In this document: in pieces, positions 35,707 to 45,706 of the stretch | Numbering within the stretch: the first letter of the stretch is position 1 | Layout of the letters: the number at the start of each line of letters is the position of its first letter | DNA from: Leuconostoc citreum | GTDB taxonomy: Bacteria > Bacillota > Bacilli > Lactobacillales > Lactobacillaceae | DNA length: 64,000 nt | Reading direction: 5' to 3' | Assembly (NCBI RefSeq): GCF_004354555.1 | Contig: NZ_PUFH01000006.1 | Coordinates: 1-64,000, forward strand | Notes under the pieces: generated by a model | The model's input: only the letters and a program-made list of their open reading frames with translations | Databases searched by the model: none | Told to the model about the DNA's origin: nothing | Translations under genes and position numbers: made by a program

Positions 35707-38577
35707 ATGGCAAAGAAAAATATAGAAATACGTGGTGCACGCACCCAAAATTTAAAAAATATTGATGTTGATATTCCAAAAGACAAGCTCACGGTGATTA
35801 CCGGTTTGTCCGGTTCAGGAAAGTCTTCCTTGGCTTTTGACACGCTTTATGCTGAAGGCCAGCGGCGTTATGTTGAAAGTCTATCTTCATACGCCAGACA
35901 GTTCTTAGGCCAGATGGACAAGCCAGATGTTGACTCGATTGACGGTTTATCTCCAGCAATTTCAATCGACCAAAAAACGACATCTAACAACCCAAGATCA
36001 ACCGTTGGAACAGTTACTGAAATTAATGACTATTTCCGATTACTTTTTGCTCGTGTTGGGCGGCCTGATGATCCGGAAGATGGGACACAAATTGTTATGA
36101 CAATCGACCAGATGGTCGAGAAAGTTTATCAGCAGCTCGCAACAGGAAGTCGTCTACAAGTTTTTGCGCCTATCATCAGTCATAAACGTGGTTCACACGA
36201 AACGGCTTTTGATAATATGAGAAAACAGGGTTATATTCGTGCTCGCGTAGACGGGAAAATTATTGAATTAGATACTGATACACCAAAGTTAAATAAAAAC
36301 CAAGCGCACGATATTGATGTGATGGTTGATCGTGTTGTTTTGCGGGACGATGGACGTTCACGTTTATTTGATTCAATTGAGGCTGCTGTGCGATTAACTG
36401 ATGGGTTAGTAACGCTTAATGTAGCTGTGCGTGAAGGGGAAACACCTGTTGCACCACTCAAATTTTCAGACCATTATCTTGGCGCCTTGAGAGACTTTCG
36501 AGTGGGTCGTTTAGAGCCACGTTTATTTAGTTTTAATGCGCCATTGGGTGCCTGTGAAGTTTGTCAAGGGCTAGGTGTTACACGCGAAGTTGATATTGAT
36601 TTAGTTGTACCAGACACTAAGAAAACTTTGCGTGAAGGCGCCATTGCACCTTGGAATCCAATATCGTCAAACTACTATCCAGAAATGTTACAGCAGTTTG
36701 CGGAACAATTTAATATTGATATGGATAAACCGTTTGAGAAGTTACCTGAAAAAGTACAGCAATTAATATTATATGGTTCAGGGACAATGGATTTTCATTT
36801 CCACTATAAAAATGATTTTGGTGGCGTGCGTGATGTTGATATGCCTTTTGAGGGAGTGATTAACAATATCTCACGACGCTTTAATGAAACAAATTCAGAT
36901 TTCACACGTGATCAAATGGCAAATTATATGACTGAGCTAGCGTGCCAAACGTGTCATGGTTATCGCTTAAATCAAGCGGCTTTATCAGTGAAAATTAATG
37001 GTAAGCATATTGGTGAAGTGTCAGAATTGCCAGTAGATCAGGAACTTGATTTTTTTAATACAATGGTATTAGGGCAGCAAGATGCTGAAATTGCAGCACC
37101 AATCGTTAAAGAAATTAAAGATCGCCTAGGCTTTTTAGAAAGCGTTGGTTTGAAATATTTGACACTATCACGTTCAGCACGCACACTCTCTGGTGGCGAA
37201 TCACAACGTATTCGTTTAGCCACGCAGATTGGATCAAATTTGTCAGGTGTATTGTACGTACTTGATGAACCTTCAATCGGTTTGCATCAAAGAGATAACG
37301 ACATGTTGTTACATGCCATGGATAATATGCGTGACCTGGGCAATACATTAGTTGTTGTTGAACACGACGAAGACACGATGATGGCTGCCGATTATTTGAT
37401 AGATGTTGGGCCGGGTGCTGGCATTTTAGGTGGTGAAATTGTTGCCACCGGTACACCAGATGACGTTGCTAACAACGATAAATCGCTTACTGGTCAATAT
37501 TTAGCAGGAAAACGCTTCATACCTATACCGGATAAGAGGCGCAAGGGAAATGGTAATGCGGTAACAATAAAGGGTGCGCGCGAAAATAACCTTAAAAATG
37601 TGACTGTTAAGTTTCCGCTGGCTAAGTTTATTGTTGTGACGGGTGTTTCAGGTTCAGGAAAATCAACACTGGTTAACCAAATTCTAAAACGTGCATTGAA
37701 GCAAAAACTGAATAATAACTCTCAAAAACCCGGAAAATACCGTGCGATTGAGGGAGTTGAAAATATTGATCAGGTAGTAGATATTGATCAAACGCCAATT
37801 GGGCGTACACCACGTTCAAATCCTGCGACTTATACGGGGGTTTTTGATGATATTAGGGATCTTTTTTCACAAACGAATGAAGCTAAAATGCGAGGCTATA
37901 ATAAGGGGCGTTTTTCATTTAACACAAAGGGTGGTCGTTGTGAAAACTGCCGCGGAGATGGTGTCATTAAAATTGAGATGAACTTTCTTCCCGATATTTA
38001 TGTTACATGTGAAGTCTGTGGTGGTACGCGGTATAACTCAGAAACACTGGAAGTAACATACAAGGGATTTAATATTTCACAAATCTTGGCGATGTCTGTG
38101 ACCGAAGCATTGGCGTTCTTTTCACCAATTCCAAAAATAGCGCGTAAACTACAGACGATCAGTGATGTCGGTTTGGGTTATATTAAATTAGGGCAATCAG
38201 CAACAACTCTGTCTGGTGGTGAAGCCCAGCGTATGAAGTTGGCTTCGGAATTACATCGCCGGTCGAATGGAAAGACGATGTATATTCTAGATGAACCAAC
38301 GACTGGTCTTCATGTGGATGATATTTCCCGTTTATTGTTAGTATTGCAGCGTTTAGTTGATGGCGGTAATACCGTTGTCGTGATTGAGCATAATTTAGAT
38401 GTTATTAAGTCGGCTGATTGGCTTATTGATATGGGGCCTGAAGGTGGTGAAGGTGGCGGTAATGTTTTGGTTACCGGCACACCAGAAAAAGTAATTAAAC
38501 ATGAGGCATCATATACTGGTAAGTATTTGAAGACAATTATGGCGCGTGACAAAGCACGCCAAGAAAATAAAGCATAA
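35707..38577 (+). CDS. uvrA: Excinuclease ABC subunit A
   Basis: The damage-sensing ABC ATPase dimer that loads UvrB. It has 956 residues, normal length. Two ATPase halves are visible: Walker [10 protein letters not shown] (near residue 30) and GVSGSGKST (near 645), and the signatures LSGGESQR and LSGGEAQR. Two zinc modules, CEVCQG...CQTCHG and CENCRG...CEVCGG, supply eight cysteines, and I see no others in the protein. The ATG is fixed by an in-frame stop just upstream, but no ribosome binding site is visible. The preceding spacer holds nested inverted repeats. It is probably co-expressed with SOS-controlled uvrB. Confidence 0.98.
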   Translation: MAKKNIEIRGARTQNLKNIDVDIPKDKLTVITGLSGSGKSSLAFDTLYAEGQRRYVESLSSYARQFLGQMDKPDVDSIDGLSPAISIDQKTTSNNPRSTVGTVTEINDYFRLLFARVGRPDDPEDGTQIVMTIDQMVEKVYQQLATGSRLQVFAPIISHKRGSHETAFDNMRKQGYIRARVDGKIIELDTDTPKLNKNQAHDIDVMVDRVVLRDDGRSRLFDSIEAAVRLTDGLVTLNVAVREGETPVAPLKFSDHYLGALRDFRVGRLEPRLFSFNAPLGACEVCQGLGVTREVDIDLVVPDTKKTLREGAIAPWNPISSNYYPEMLQQFAEQFNIDMDKPFEKLPEKVQQLILYGSGTMDFHFHYKNDFGGVRDVDMPFEGVINNISRRFNETNSDFTRDQMANYMTELACQTCHGYRLNQAALSVKINGKHIGEVSELPVDQELDFFNTMVLGQQDAEIAAPIVKEIKDRLGFLESVGLKYLTLSRSARTLSGGESQRIRLATQIGSNLSGVLYVLDEPSIGLHQRDNDMLLHAMDNMRDLGNTLVVVEHDEDTMMAADYLIDVGPGAGILGGEIVATGTPDDVANNDKSLTGQYLAGKRFIPIPDKRRKGNGNAVTIKGARENNLKNVTVKFPLAKFIVVTGVSGSGKSTLVNQILKRALKQKLNNNSQKPGKYRAIEGVENIDQVVDIDQTPIGRTPRSNPATYTGVFDDIRDLFSQTNEAKMRGYNKGRFSFNTKGGRCENCRGDGVIKIEMNFLPDIYVTCEVCGGTRYNSETLEVTYKGFNISQILAMSVTEALAFFSPIPKIARKLQTISDVGLGYIKLGQSATTLSGGEAQRMKLASELHRRSNGKTMYILDEPTTGLHVDDISRLLLVLQRLVDGGNTVVVIEHNLDVIKSADWLIDMGPEGGEGGGNVLVTGTPEKVIKHEASYTGKYLKTIMARDKARQENKA

Positions 38578-38585
38578 TTTAAAAT

Positions 38586-38626
38586 AAAAAGCATGAACAC
38601 GATTAAGCGTTCATGCTTTTTATTTT
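38586..38626. terminator. Bidirectional terminator between uvrA and a minus-strand gene
   Basis: A perfect 13-bp stem, AAAAAGCATGAAC (38586-38598) with GTTCATGCTTTTT (38609-38621), has T runs on both strands. It can end uvrA on the + strand and the small gene at 38630-38752 on the - strand. Confidence 0.88.
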
Positions 38627-38629
38627 AAG

Positions 38630-38752
38630 TTACTTTGATGCGCCTTTTCGCAGGTTTAAATCGTGAATTGCCTTTAAAGCACGCTTACGTGTTTTAATAT
38701 TGGGGCTTTTCAGATGACGTGCTGCTGAAGCGATGTCTAATTTTTCTGTCAT
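38630..38752 (-). CDS. Small conserved-looking basic protein, 40 residues
   Basis: A 40-residue ORF with its own promoter and a shared terminator. The peptide starts MTEKLDIASAARHLKS and continues PNIKTRKRALKAIHDL with a Lys-rich end. I recall short LAB proteins with the pattern LKSPNxKTRxRAL, some carried in databases as a putative metal homeostasis protein. I cannot verify this, and that label is itself only putative. The ORF convergently faces uvrA. GGAG lies about 12 bases before the ATG, a long spacing. A helical, basic peptide could bind RNA or DNA. The rest of the 424-base gap holds the divergent promoters and the yvcK leader. Confidence 0.65.
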   Translation of the reverse strand: MTEKLDIASAARHLKSPNIKTRKRALKAIHDLNLRKGASK

Positions 38753-38841
38753 GATGTAATAGATCTCCAATTTGATTATTTGCAAATAGGGACGGCAAAT
38801 TTAAGAGAGCAATTTGCTAGCAATCTCACTTACAATTTATT

Positions 38842-38869
38842 AGTATATCAAAATTTCTGAAAATTGCAA
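38842..38869 (-). promoter_or_regulatory. Promoter of the small minus-strand gene
   Basis: On the minus strand TTGCAA (38869-38864) and TATACT (38847-38842) are 16 bp apart. A 10-bp palindrome TTGCTAGCAA lies in the roughly 90-base leader at about 38813-38822. It could be an operator or part of an RNA fold. Confidence 0.55.
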
Positions 38870-38894
38870 CAACATGATAAAATGTAATTATAAT
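38864..38894 (+). promoter_or_regulatory. Candidate yvcK promoter, divergent and sharing the TTGCAA hexamer
   Basis: TATAAT at 38889-38894 is a good -10. The nearest -35 is the same palindromic TTGCAA (38864-38869) used on the other strand, with a long 19-bp spacer. The roughly 100-base leader before yvcK includes a 12-codon ORF (38940-38978) of unknown meaning. Confidence 0.4.
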
Positions 38895-39000
38895 AATGAA
38901 GTTAAAAATCGAAAGGTCGAAGTGACTCCTTGGATACAGATGAAAGTGGCACGTTATGCGTCATTAATGTATGTGTAATTCAAAGATTACTATATAACGT

Positions 39001-39975
39001 ATGCCAGATAAACCCAAAATTGTAATCATTGGCGGTGGTTCAGGATTACCCGTCATTATTAAACCACTTGTCAAACAAAAAATTGATTTGACAGCAATTG
39101 TTACTGTTGCAGATGATGGCGGTTCTAGTGGCCTACTGCGAAACTATATTAACATCGTACCACCTGGTGATATTCGAAATATACTAGTGGCTATGTCACA
39201 TGTTGATCCAGCGATTACGCAAGTCATGCAATATCGTTTTAATGCCAAAGATGATTTTTTTGCTAAGCATGCTGTCGGCAATTTAATTATTGCAGCAATG
39301 ACAGAAATGCATGGTAATATTTTTGATGCTGTGCAATATTTAGCCAAGTTTATGCGCGTGCGAGGGCGTATTTACCCTGTTTCGAATGAACCGCTAATTT
39401 TACATGCAGAATTTAAAGATGGGGAAGTCATTGCTGGAGAGTCTGAAATTACTCACGCGCATAAAGTCATTGACCACGTGTGGGTCACTGGAGATGAACC
39501 AGGCGAAGCACCTAAAGCTGCCCCTGAAGTTGTCCAGGCAATTTTAGATGCGGATATGATTGTCTATGGTCCTGGTAGTTTATTCACCTCTATATTACCT
39601 AATGTTGTTGTGCCAGAAGTTAACGAAGCCTTACGGTTAACACAGGCTAAGCAAGTTTATATATCTAACATCATGACGCAAAAAGGTGAAACGGATGCTT
39701 ATACTGATGCGCAACATTTACTAGCCCTGAACGCGCATATTGGTTCCCCAGTGATTGATTATGTCATTGCGAATAATGCCGTTGTGCCAGAAGACTTCGT
39801 TGATTATCAAAAATGGGATGAAATTTCACATCAAGTTAAACTAGATGAGGCAGCTGTTAAAGTACAAGGCGCTGTCGAAGTACCGGGTGATTTTTTGCAA
39901 TTACGTGATGCTGGTGCATTTCATGATGGTGAAAAAATCATGTTAGAATTGTTAAAAATTTTGGAGAATAGTTAA
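39001..39975 (+). CDS. yvcK: YvcK/CofD-like gluconeogenesis factor
   Basis: A 324-residue cytoplasmic protein of the YvcK (CofD-like) family, which binds UDP-sugars and helps balance cell-wall precursor supply with carbon metabolism. The N-terminal [15 protein letters not shown] nucleotide-binding turn, [19 protein letters not shown] and [13 protein letters not shown] are all present. In B. subtilis and most relatives rapZ (yvcJ), yvcK and whiA form one cluster. Here rapZ is not immediately upstream. The ATG has no clear ribosome binding site. The stop overlaps the whiA start (TAATG), so the two are coupled. Confidence 0.95.
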   Translation: MPDKPKIVIIGGGSGLPVIIKPLVKQKIDLTAIVTVADDGGSSGLLRNYINIVPPGDIRNILVAMSHVDPAITQVMQYRFNAKDDFFAKHAVGNLIIAAMTEMHGNIFDAVQYLAKFMRVRGRIYPVSNEPLILHAEFKDGEVIAGESEITHAHKVIDHVWVTGDEPGEAPKAAPEVVQAILDADMIVYGPGSLFTSILPNVVVPEVNEALRLTQAKQVYISNIMTQKGETDAYTDAQHLLALNAHIGSPVIDYVIANNAVVPEDFVDYQKWDEISHQVKLDEAAVKVQGAVEVPGDFLQLRDAGAFHDGEKIMLELLKILENS

Positions 39976-40919
39976 TGTCCTACGCAGCAGATGTGAAAAA
40001 AGAGTTAACAGGTTTACGTGTTCATGATGGTAATGCCAAAGCTGAACTCTCTGCACTGATGCGCATGAATGGTGTTAGCACATTAGGCATAGATCAAACC
40101 GTTTCAGTTAAAACAGAGAATGCTGCCATTGCCAGGCGCATTTATACACTATTGAAACAAAATTATACACAAATAGAAGTCGAAGTGACAGTTGCCGAAC
40201 ACAACTACATGTCACAGCATAAGTCATACGGCGTGTTACTCAAAAACAAAGTATCAGATGTATTAACTGATTTGGGTGTTGATCCGTTTGGTTTGCACCC
40301 CGATATTCCTGACAGAATATTGAATCAAGTCGATAAACGACGATCCTTTCTGCGCGGCGCTTTTTTGGCGGCCGGGTCCGTTAATTCACCTGAGAAGGCT
40401 AATTACCATCTTGAAATTTTTACAACGCATGAAGAGTTGGCGGAAACGTTAAGATTAATGATGGCTGAATTTGGTTTGCCGGCAAAGATTATTGATCGCT
40501 CTGGGGGTTATGTCATATACATTAAGCGTGCTGAAAAGATAGTCGATTTTTTATCAACTATTGGGGCTACTCAAACAATGTTGCGCTTCGAGGATATCCG
40601 AATGATGCGTGATATGCGTAATTCTGTGAATCGTATGACCAATGCGGAACTAGCTAACATTCAAAAAACAGCTGATGCCGCTAATAAACAAGTGCAACAA
40701 ATTTTGTTTATTGCTAATGAAATTGGTGATTTAGATTTATTGCCAAAGAAATTACGTGATATCGCTAAGGCGCGATTAGAACACCCTGATGATTCATTAG
40801 CAGAGTTAGGTGATCGTCTTGAGATTAGTAAATCAGGTGCAAATCATCGTATGAGAAAATTAAAAGCATTAGAAGATATGATCAATGCTGGCGTGACATA
40901 CGACTTAAATAAATTGTAG
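39975..40919 (+). CDS. whiA: WhiA-family DNA-binding protein
   Basis: A 314-residue protein with an N-terminal LAGLIDADG-like domain (about 1-200, including [20 protein letters not shown]) that has lost nuclease residues. The C-terminal helix-turn-helix domain (about 225-310) ends in [23 protein letters not shown]. In Firmicutes WhiA influences division and chromosome segregation, and it binds DNA rather than cutting it. It overlaps yvcK by one base, the usual partner. Length and domain order are normal. Confidence 0.96.
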   Translation: MSYAADVKKELTGLRVHDGNAKAELSALMRMNGVSTLGIDQTVSVKTENAAIARRIYTLLKQNYTQIEVEVTVAEHNYMSQHKSYGVLLKNKVSDVLTDLGVDPFGLHPDIPDRILNQVDKRRSFLRGAFLAAGSVNSPEKANYHLEIFTTHEELAETLRLMMAEFGLPAKIIDRSGGYVIYIKRAEKIVDFLSTIGATQTMLRFEDIRMMRDMRNSVNRMTNAELANIQKTADAANKQVQQILFIANEIGDLDLLPKKLRDIAKARLEHPDDSLAELGDRLEISKSGANHRMRKLKALEDMINAGVTYDLNKL

Positions 40920-40926
40920 GCAATTT

Positions 40927-40956
40927 TTAGCACTCTTCATGCGTTTGTGCTAAAAT
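40927..40956 (+). promoter_or_regulatory. CIRCE-type HrcA operator over the clpP promoter
   Basis: TTAGCACTC (40927-40935), a nine-base spacer, then TTGTGCTAA (40945-40953) matches CIRCE (TTAGCACTC-N9-GAGTGCTAA) at 16 of 18 arm positions with exact spacing. TAAAAT (40951-40956) is a likely -10 inside it, with TTAGCA 18 bases before as a -35. Only a half-site resembling a CtsR box (TTTGACT, near 40975) is seen downstream. Confidence 0.75.
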
Positions 40957-41045
40957 AGTCTTAAGCCGTTGTTTGACTAATTAAAAGCGGTAAACTGCAA
41001 CAATGTTATGTTGCGAATATATTTTAAATAAGGAGCCTAACAATT

Positions 41046-41648
41046 ATGTGGCCAGGAGTTATTGAACAAACTGCCAATGGACGTGAAAGTTATGATTTGC
41101 CTTCACGTTTGTTAAAAGATCGTATCGTTTTAGTACAAGGTGAAGTAGAAGATAGCATGGCAACGTCAATTGTTGCCCAATTGCTTTTTTTGGAAGCGCA
41201 AGACCCAACAAAAGAAATCTCAATGTATATTAATTCGCCAGGCGGATCAGTTACTGCTGGACTGTCAATTACAGATACAATGAACTTTATTAAAGCACCA
41301 GTTACAACAATTGTCATGGGGTTAGCAGCCTCTATGGGAACAATTATTGCGAGTTCTGGTGAAAAAGGTCATCGCTTTATGTTGCCTAATGCTGAATACC
41401 TTATTCACCAGCCAATGGGTGGTGCTGTGGGCGGAACACAGCAAACAGATATGGCAATTATTGCTGAACAATTAACCAAGACACGTGACAAGTTGAATAA
41501 AATTTTAGCTGATGCTTCTGATCGCGATTTGGAGACTATTGCCCGTGATACTGAACGTGACCACTGGATGAGCGCTGAAGAAACACTTGCTTACGGTTTT
41601 ATTGACGGTATTTTAACAAAATCTGGTGAAAAGCCAACAACTAAATAA
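41046..41648 (+). CDS. clpP: ATP-dependent Clp protease proteolytic subunit
   Basis: Serine peptidase that forms the tetradecameric chamber of Clp proteases for protein quality control. It has 200 residues, normal length. The oxyanion-strand [10 protein letters not shown], the catalytic Ser96 in GLAASMGT, His121 in LIHQP and an Asp in the late [10 protein letters not shown] region complete the triad. The ATG follows AAGGAGCC. The start MWPGVIEQT is unusual, where many relatives begin with M-x-L-V-P-x-V-I-E, but the alignment is otherwise full length. Heat-shock control is suggested by the CIRCE-like element upstream, and a strong terminator follows. Confidence 0.97.
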   Translation: MWPGVIEQTANGRESYDLPSRLLKDRIVLVQGEVEDSMATSIVAQLLFLEAQDPTKEISMYINSPGGSVTAGLSITDTMNFIKAPVTTIVMGLAASMGTIIASSGEKGHRFMLPNAEYLIHQPMGGAVGGTQQTDMAIIAEQLTKTRDKLNKILADASDRDLETIARDTERDHWMSAEETLAYGFIDGILTKSGEKPTTK

Positions 41649-41649
41649 A

Positions 41650-41683
41650 CAAAAAACGCAGGGGTAATCGTCTGCGTTTTTTG
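41650..41683 (+). terminator. clpP terminator
   Basis: CAAAAAACGCAG (41650-41661) pairs perfectly with CTGCGTTTTTTG (41672-41683). Confidence 0.9.
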
Positions 41684-41742
41684 TTTGCATTAAATACAAT
41701 ATTATGGCTATGATATAAAAATAAGTTTAGTTAATATTTCAC

Positions 41743-41771
41743 GTGCAAAAATGCACAAAATGGGGTAAAAT
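41743..41771 (+). promoter_or_regulatory. D-lactate dehydrogenase promoter with a small dyad
   Basis: GTGCAA (41743-41748) and TAAAAT (41766-41771) are 17 bp apart. A dyad GTGCA-AAAA-TGCAC (41743-41756) covers the -35 and is a candidate operator. It does not match the Rex or CcpA consensus I know. Confidence 0.5.
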
Positions 41772-41786
41772 AGAGTGGTAATATAA

Positions 41787-42800
<1,014 letters not shown>

Positions 42801-42812
42801 GACTTATTGACT

Positions 42813-42836
42813 AAGCCCGGGCATTTGCGCGGGCTT
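42813..42836 (+). terminator. Hairpin after ldhD
   Basis: AAGCCCG (42813-42819) pairs with CGGGCTT (42830-42836), with an inner GCA/TGC. The T run is short, so this is a weak terminator. Confidence 0.5.
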
Positions 42837-42936
42837 TAGTGTGAATTGAAACGATTAGTGAACTTGTTTAAAAGTAGTAGGGAAAATTATGACTATTAAA
42901 GCAGATGGCCAGAAATGGGCCACAAAGGAGTCACAA

Positions 42937-44127
42937 ATGGTGCGTAATGAAGAATATGCACGTAAAGCCTCCGAAAGTGCACCAGTAACATTTAGTGGTG
43001 CCACCGAATTAAAACTTAAGGACTTTTTCTTTAAAGTGCTTTCAGGTTCAGCACAAGGAATTTTGATTGGTGTTTTACCTTCAGCTGTTATGAAGTACAT
43101 CATTCAGTATTCTGGTTTAGGCACAACTGCTTTTGGTGCTAACCTCAGTGCGATTTTGACGCTCTTTACATCACTTATTCCATTTTTGATTGGTATGGCT
43201 GTTGCCTTACAATTTAAAATGAAAAGTTTGGATGTTGGTGTGGTAGCAATTGCTACGGCAGTTGCTTCTGGCTCAATTAAATGGGCCAAAGTATCAGCCG
43301 GATTTGTTAACCCAGTCACTGGCATCAAGACGGTCGCACCTAGTAATATCTATATAGCTAATGGTGCCGGGGATGTTATCAATGCGATGATTGTTGCAGC
43401 GATTGCCGTATTGGTCACATGGCTTGTGTCTCGATACTTGAAAGGCTTTGGGTCAGTAGCTATCATCTTAAGCCCAATAATTGTTGGTGGTGGGGTTGGC
43501 CTAATTGGTAAAACTATTGCACCTTATGTTGGTGCGGTAACCACTTGGATTGGACAATTAGTAGAAACATTTACTAAATTGGCGCCTATACCGATGGCAA
43601 TGCTCATTGCAATGGCATTTTCAATTATTATTATTACACCAGTGTCTACTGTTGGTATTGCGCTTGCCATCTCATTATCAGGCATCGGCTCAGGTGCTGC
43701 AGCGATGGGTGTTGTAGCGACAACAATCGTCTTGCTGATTAACTCTTGGCGCGTCAATAAGCCTGGTGTGACCGTTGCTATTGCACTTGGTGCCATGAAA
43801 GGCATGATGCCTTCAGTGTTTGCTAAGCCATTAACGATGCTACCATTCTTATTAACCGCCGCTATATCTGGTATTCCGGTAGCCTTGTTTAATGTTCAAG
43901 GAACGCCAACGACAGCAGGGTTTGGGTATATTGGTTTAGTATCGCCAATCCAATCGATGGTTAAAGATGCGGCAGTGCCAGCTAGTGTAATGAATCATTT
44001 TATTAACCCCGTAACTGCACTGATTGCTTGGATTATTGTGCCAATCATTGCTGGTTTCATTGCACAATATGTTTTTAGTAAGTTACTAAAGCTATACACA
44101 CCAATGGACTTCCAACAAGACTTGTAA
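42937..44127 (+). CDS. PTS IIC-like sugar permease (EIIC_2 type), orphan
   Basis: A strongly hydrophobic protein of about 396 residues with roughly nine to ten membrane segments. It carries glycine-rich stretches (LSPIIVGGGVGLIG, FGYIGLVSPIQSM) typical of the standalone PTS_EIIC_2 family. There is no fused or adjacent IIA or IIB domain, so it may not be a phosphotransferase permease at all. The substrate is unknown. The ATG at 42937 is chosen because AAAGGAG sits six bases before it. An in-frame ATG at 42889 has a weaker site and would add 16 polar residues. A clear terminator follows. Confidence 0.75.
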   Translation: MVRNEEYARKASESAPVTFSGATELKLKDFFFKVLSGSAQGILIGVLPSAVMKYIIQYSGLGTTAFGANLSAILTLFTSLIPFLIGMAVALQFKMKSLDVGVVAIATAVASGSIKWAKVSAGFVNPVTGIKTVAPSNIYIANGAGDVINAMIVAAIAVLVTWLVSRYLKGFGSVAIILSPIIVGGGVGLIGKTIAPYVGAVTTWIGQLVETFTKLAPIPMAMLIAMAFSIIIITPVSTVGIALAISLSGIGSGAAAMGVVATTIVLLINSWRVNKPGVTVAIALGAMKGMMPSVFAKPLTMLPFLLTAAISGIPVALFNVQGTPTTAGFGYIGLVSPIQSMVKDAAVPASVMNHFINPVTALIAWIIVPIIAGFIAQYVFSKLLKLYTPMDFQQDL

Positions 44128-44136
44128 ATTATTTTT

Positions 44137-44170
44137 AAGACGAGATATGTTAGCGTATCTCGTCTTTTTT
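44137..44170 (+). terminator. Terminator after the PTS IIC-like gene
   Basis: AAGACGAGATA (44137-44147) pairs with TATCTCGTCTT (44156-44166) followed by T. The remaining ~230 bases to the next gene are AT-rich and hold a TTAAACGTTTAA palindrome (44274-44285). Confidence 0.9.
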
Positions 44171-44357
44171 GCTTCTTTATGACAGGTATGTGTTAGTTAT
44201 GTGACGCTGACAATAATTTATTTTTTCAACTCCTAAAATCACTATCAAAGTGCGTTATTTTTCAGCTTTTTTGTTAAACGTTTAATATTTTTTAATGGTA
44301 AACAAATAGCGTGATAATGTTTAATATTTATATATTGTATGTTCATTTAGTAACTGG

Positions 44358-44374
44358 TGTCATGCTTTTGTAAC
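44358..44374 (+). promoter_or_regulatory. Possible WalR-type direct repeat ahead of the secreted Apf-like gene
   Basis: TGTCAT-N5-TGTAAC has the spacing of a WalR box (TGTWAH-N5-TGTWAH), with one mismatch. The next gene encodes a cell-wall protein, a usual WalRK target. Motifs this short occur by chance. Confidence 0.25.
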
Positions 44375-44397
44375 ATTGGGATTAGACAATAGAAAGC

Positions 44398-45057
44398 ATG
44401 ATGTTAAAGAAAATATTACTTACAAGTGCAACAATTACAAGCTGTGGTTTGGGAATTTTTGGAACACCAACACATGCCAATCAAGAACATGTGACCTATA
44501 CTAAGCCAGATCGTGAAAAGGTTAACGTTATTGGTATTGATGACGCTGTAAAATCATTATCAGATGTCAATAGTATCCAGCTTAGTGCTAGTAAAAGCCA
44601 TCAGCCAGAGCGTACACAGCAATTGACAGCAGAAGCTAGTGTCAAACAAAATGAAGCGAAGGCTGAACCAGCACCAGCGGTGCAAACACAAACACTGAAT
44701 CATATTGATATGAATGAACAGCAGGTTGCTGTTGAACCAAAAACCAACGATCAATTGTCAGTCCCATCGTCACAATCTGCAAACGTAGTGGCCACAGCAG
44801 CGCCAAAGCCAGTGACTAATACGGGTGACATTCAGTGGCTGATTACACGTGAAAGCCATGGCGATGCACATGCAACAAATGGTGCTTATTATGGTATTGG
44901 ACAATTGGCAGAATCATATTATGATAAATATGTGCCAGGTCAGAATTACCGTGGAAACTATGATGTGCAATTAGAAGCAATGCAAAAATATATCGCGGAG
45001 CGCTATGGTACGGTTGATAATGCAATTTCTCATTGGCAATCAAATAATTGGTATTAA
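44398..45057 (+). CDS. Secreted Apf-like/transglycosylase-like cell-wall protein
   Basis: A 219-residue secreted protein. An N-terminal signal peptide (Lys-rich start, hydrophobic to about residue 20, cleavage near THA-NQ) is followed by a disordered linker rich in Gln, Ala and Pro (about 30-140). The C-terminal domain (about 148-219) has the ITRESHGDAHATNG...YYGIGQLAESYY pattern and ends in ISHWQSNNWY. This resembles the C-terminus of LAB aggregation-promoting factors and resuscitation-factor-like muralytic domains, with the Glu in TRES as candidate catalytic acid. No LysM is seen. It probably acts in wall turnover or shape. Tandem ATGs allow a start one codon later. Confidence 0.8.
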   Translation: MMLKKILLTSATITSCGLGIFGTPTHANQEHVTYTKPDREKVNVIGIDDAVKSLSDVNSIQLSASKSHQPERTQQLTAEASVKQNEAKAEPAPAVQTQTLNHIDMNEQQVAVEPKTNDQLSVPSSQSANVVATAAPKPVTNTGDIQWLITRESHGDAHATNGAYYGIGQLAESYYDKYVPGQNYRGNYDVQLEAMQKYIAERYGTVDNAISHWQSNNWY

Positions 45058-45085
45058 AAAGGTAACAGCGTACTGTTACCTTTTA
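45056..45085 (+). terminator. Terminator after the Apf-like gene
   Basis: AAAAAGGTAACAG (45056-45068) pairs with CTGTTACCTTTTA (45073-45085). Confidence 0.88.
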
Positions 45086-45151
45086 TTTTGTCTGGTGCGA
45101 CTTGTTATAAATTAACAAGATAGTAGTGTATAATAAGATAGAATAAATAAA

Positions 45152-45706
45152 ATGGATGATGGATTATCGATGCGCTTAGAACATTTTACGCCTACCTACA
45201 TGGTAGAAAGAATATACGATTTGACAGTTGAAGATTTAAAAGCCCACGGTATTACGACAGTATTGGCTGATTTAGACAACACGTTATTGGCTTGGAATAA
45301 TCCAGATGGCACCCCTGAATTAAAGCAATGGTTGCAAGATTTACGCGAGGGTGGCATCGAATTGATTGTGGTCTCAAACAATACCACTAAACGTGTTGCT
45401 AAAGCCGTCGAGCCACTGGGAGTGAAATTTGTGTCTTGGTCCTTAAAGCCTTTACCACGTGGCATACTTCATGTCTTAAGAACGCATCATTTAAAGCGTG
45501 AGTCTGTCATAATGGTAGGTGATCAAATGCTTACAGATGTTTGGGCGGCTCATGGGGCAGGGGTGAGAAGCGTTTTAGTAAAACGTTTAATCGAGTCTGA
45601 CATGTGGCAGACTTGGATAAACCGTAGCGTTGAAAAAATTGTTAAAAAAATTGTTTTTAAAGCACATCCACACTTGAAATGGGAGAAATCACTTCGTGAC
45701 AACTGA
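45152..45706 (+). CDS. yqeG: YqeG-family HAD IIIA phosphatase
   Basis: A 184-residue HAD-superfamily hydrolase. Motif I is ADLDNTLLAW (paired Asp), motif II is VSNNTTKR, motif III includes the Lys in SLKPLPRG, and motif IV is VGDQMLTDVWAA. YqeG-type proteins act on phosphorylated substrates such as phosphatidylglycerophosphate in plants and cyanobacteria. In Firmicutes the substrate is not settled. It opens the conserved yqeG-yqeH-yhbY-nadD-yqeK-rsfS-yqeM run. ATG at 45152 and the in-frame ATG at 45170 are both possible starts, and neither has a strong site. The stop overlaps yqeH by 11 bases. Confidence 0.9.
   Translation: MDDGLSMRLEHFTPTYMVERIYDLTVEDLKAHGITTVLADLDNTLLAWNNPDGTPELKQWLQDLREGGIELIVVSNNTTKRVAKAVEPLGVKFVSWSLKPLPRGILHVLRTHHLKRESVIMVGDQMLTDVWAAHGAGVRSVLVKRLIESDMWQTWINRSVEKIVKKIVFKAHPHLKWEKSLRDN

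Noticed and set aside
44274-44285. TTAAACGTTTAA palindrome as an operator
   Set aside because: A 12-bp AT-rich palindrome in an AT-rich spacer is weak evidence. It is mentioned only in the terminator entry.
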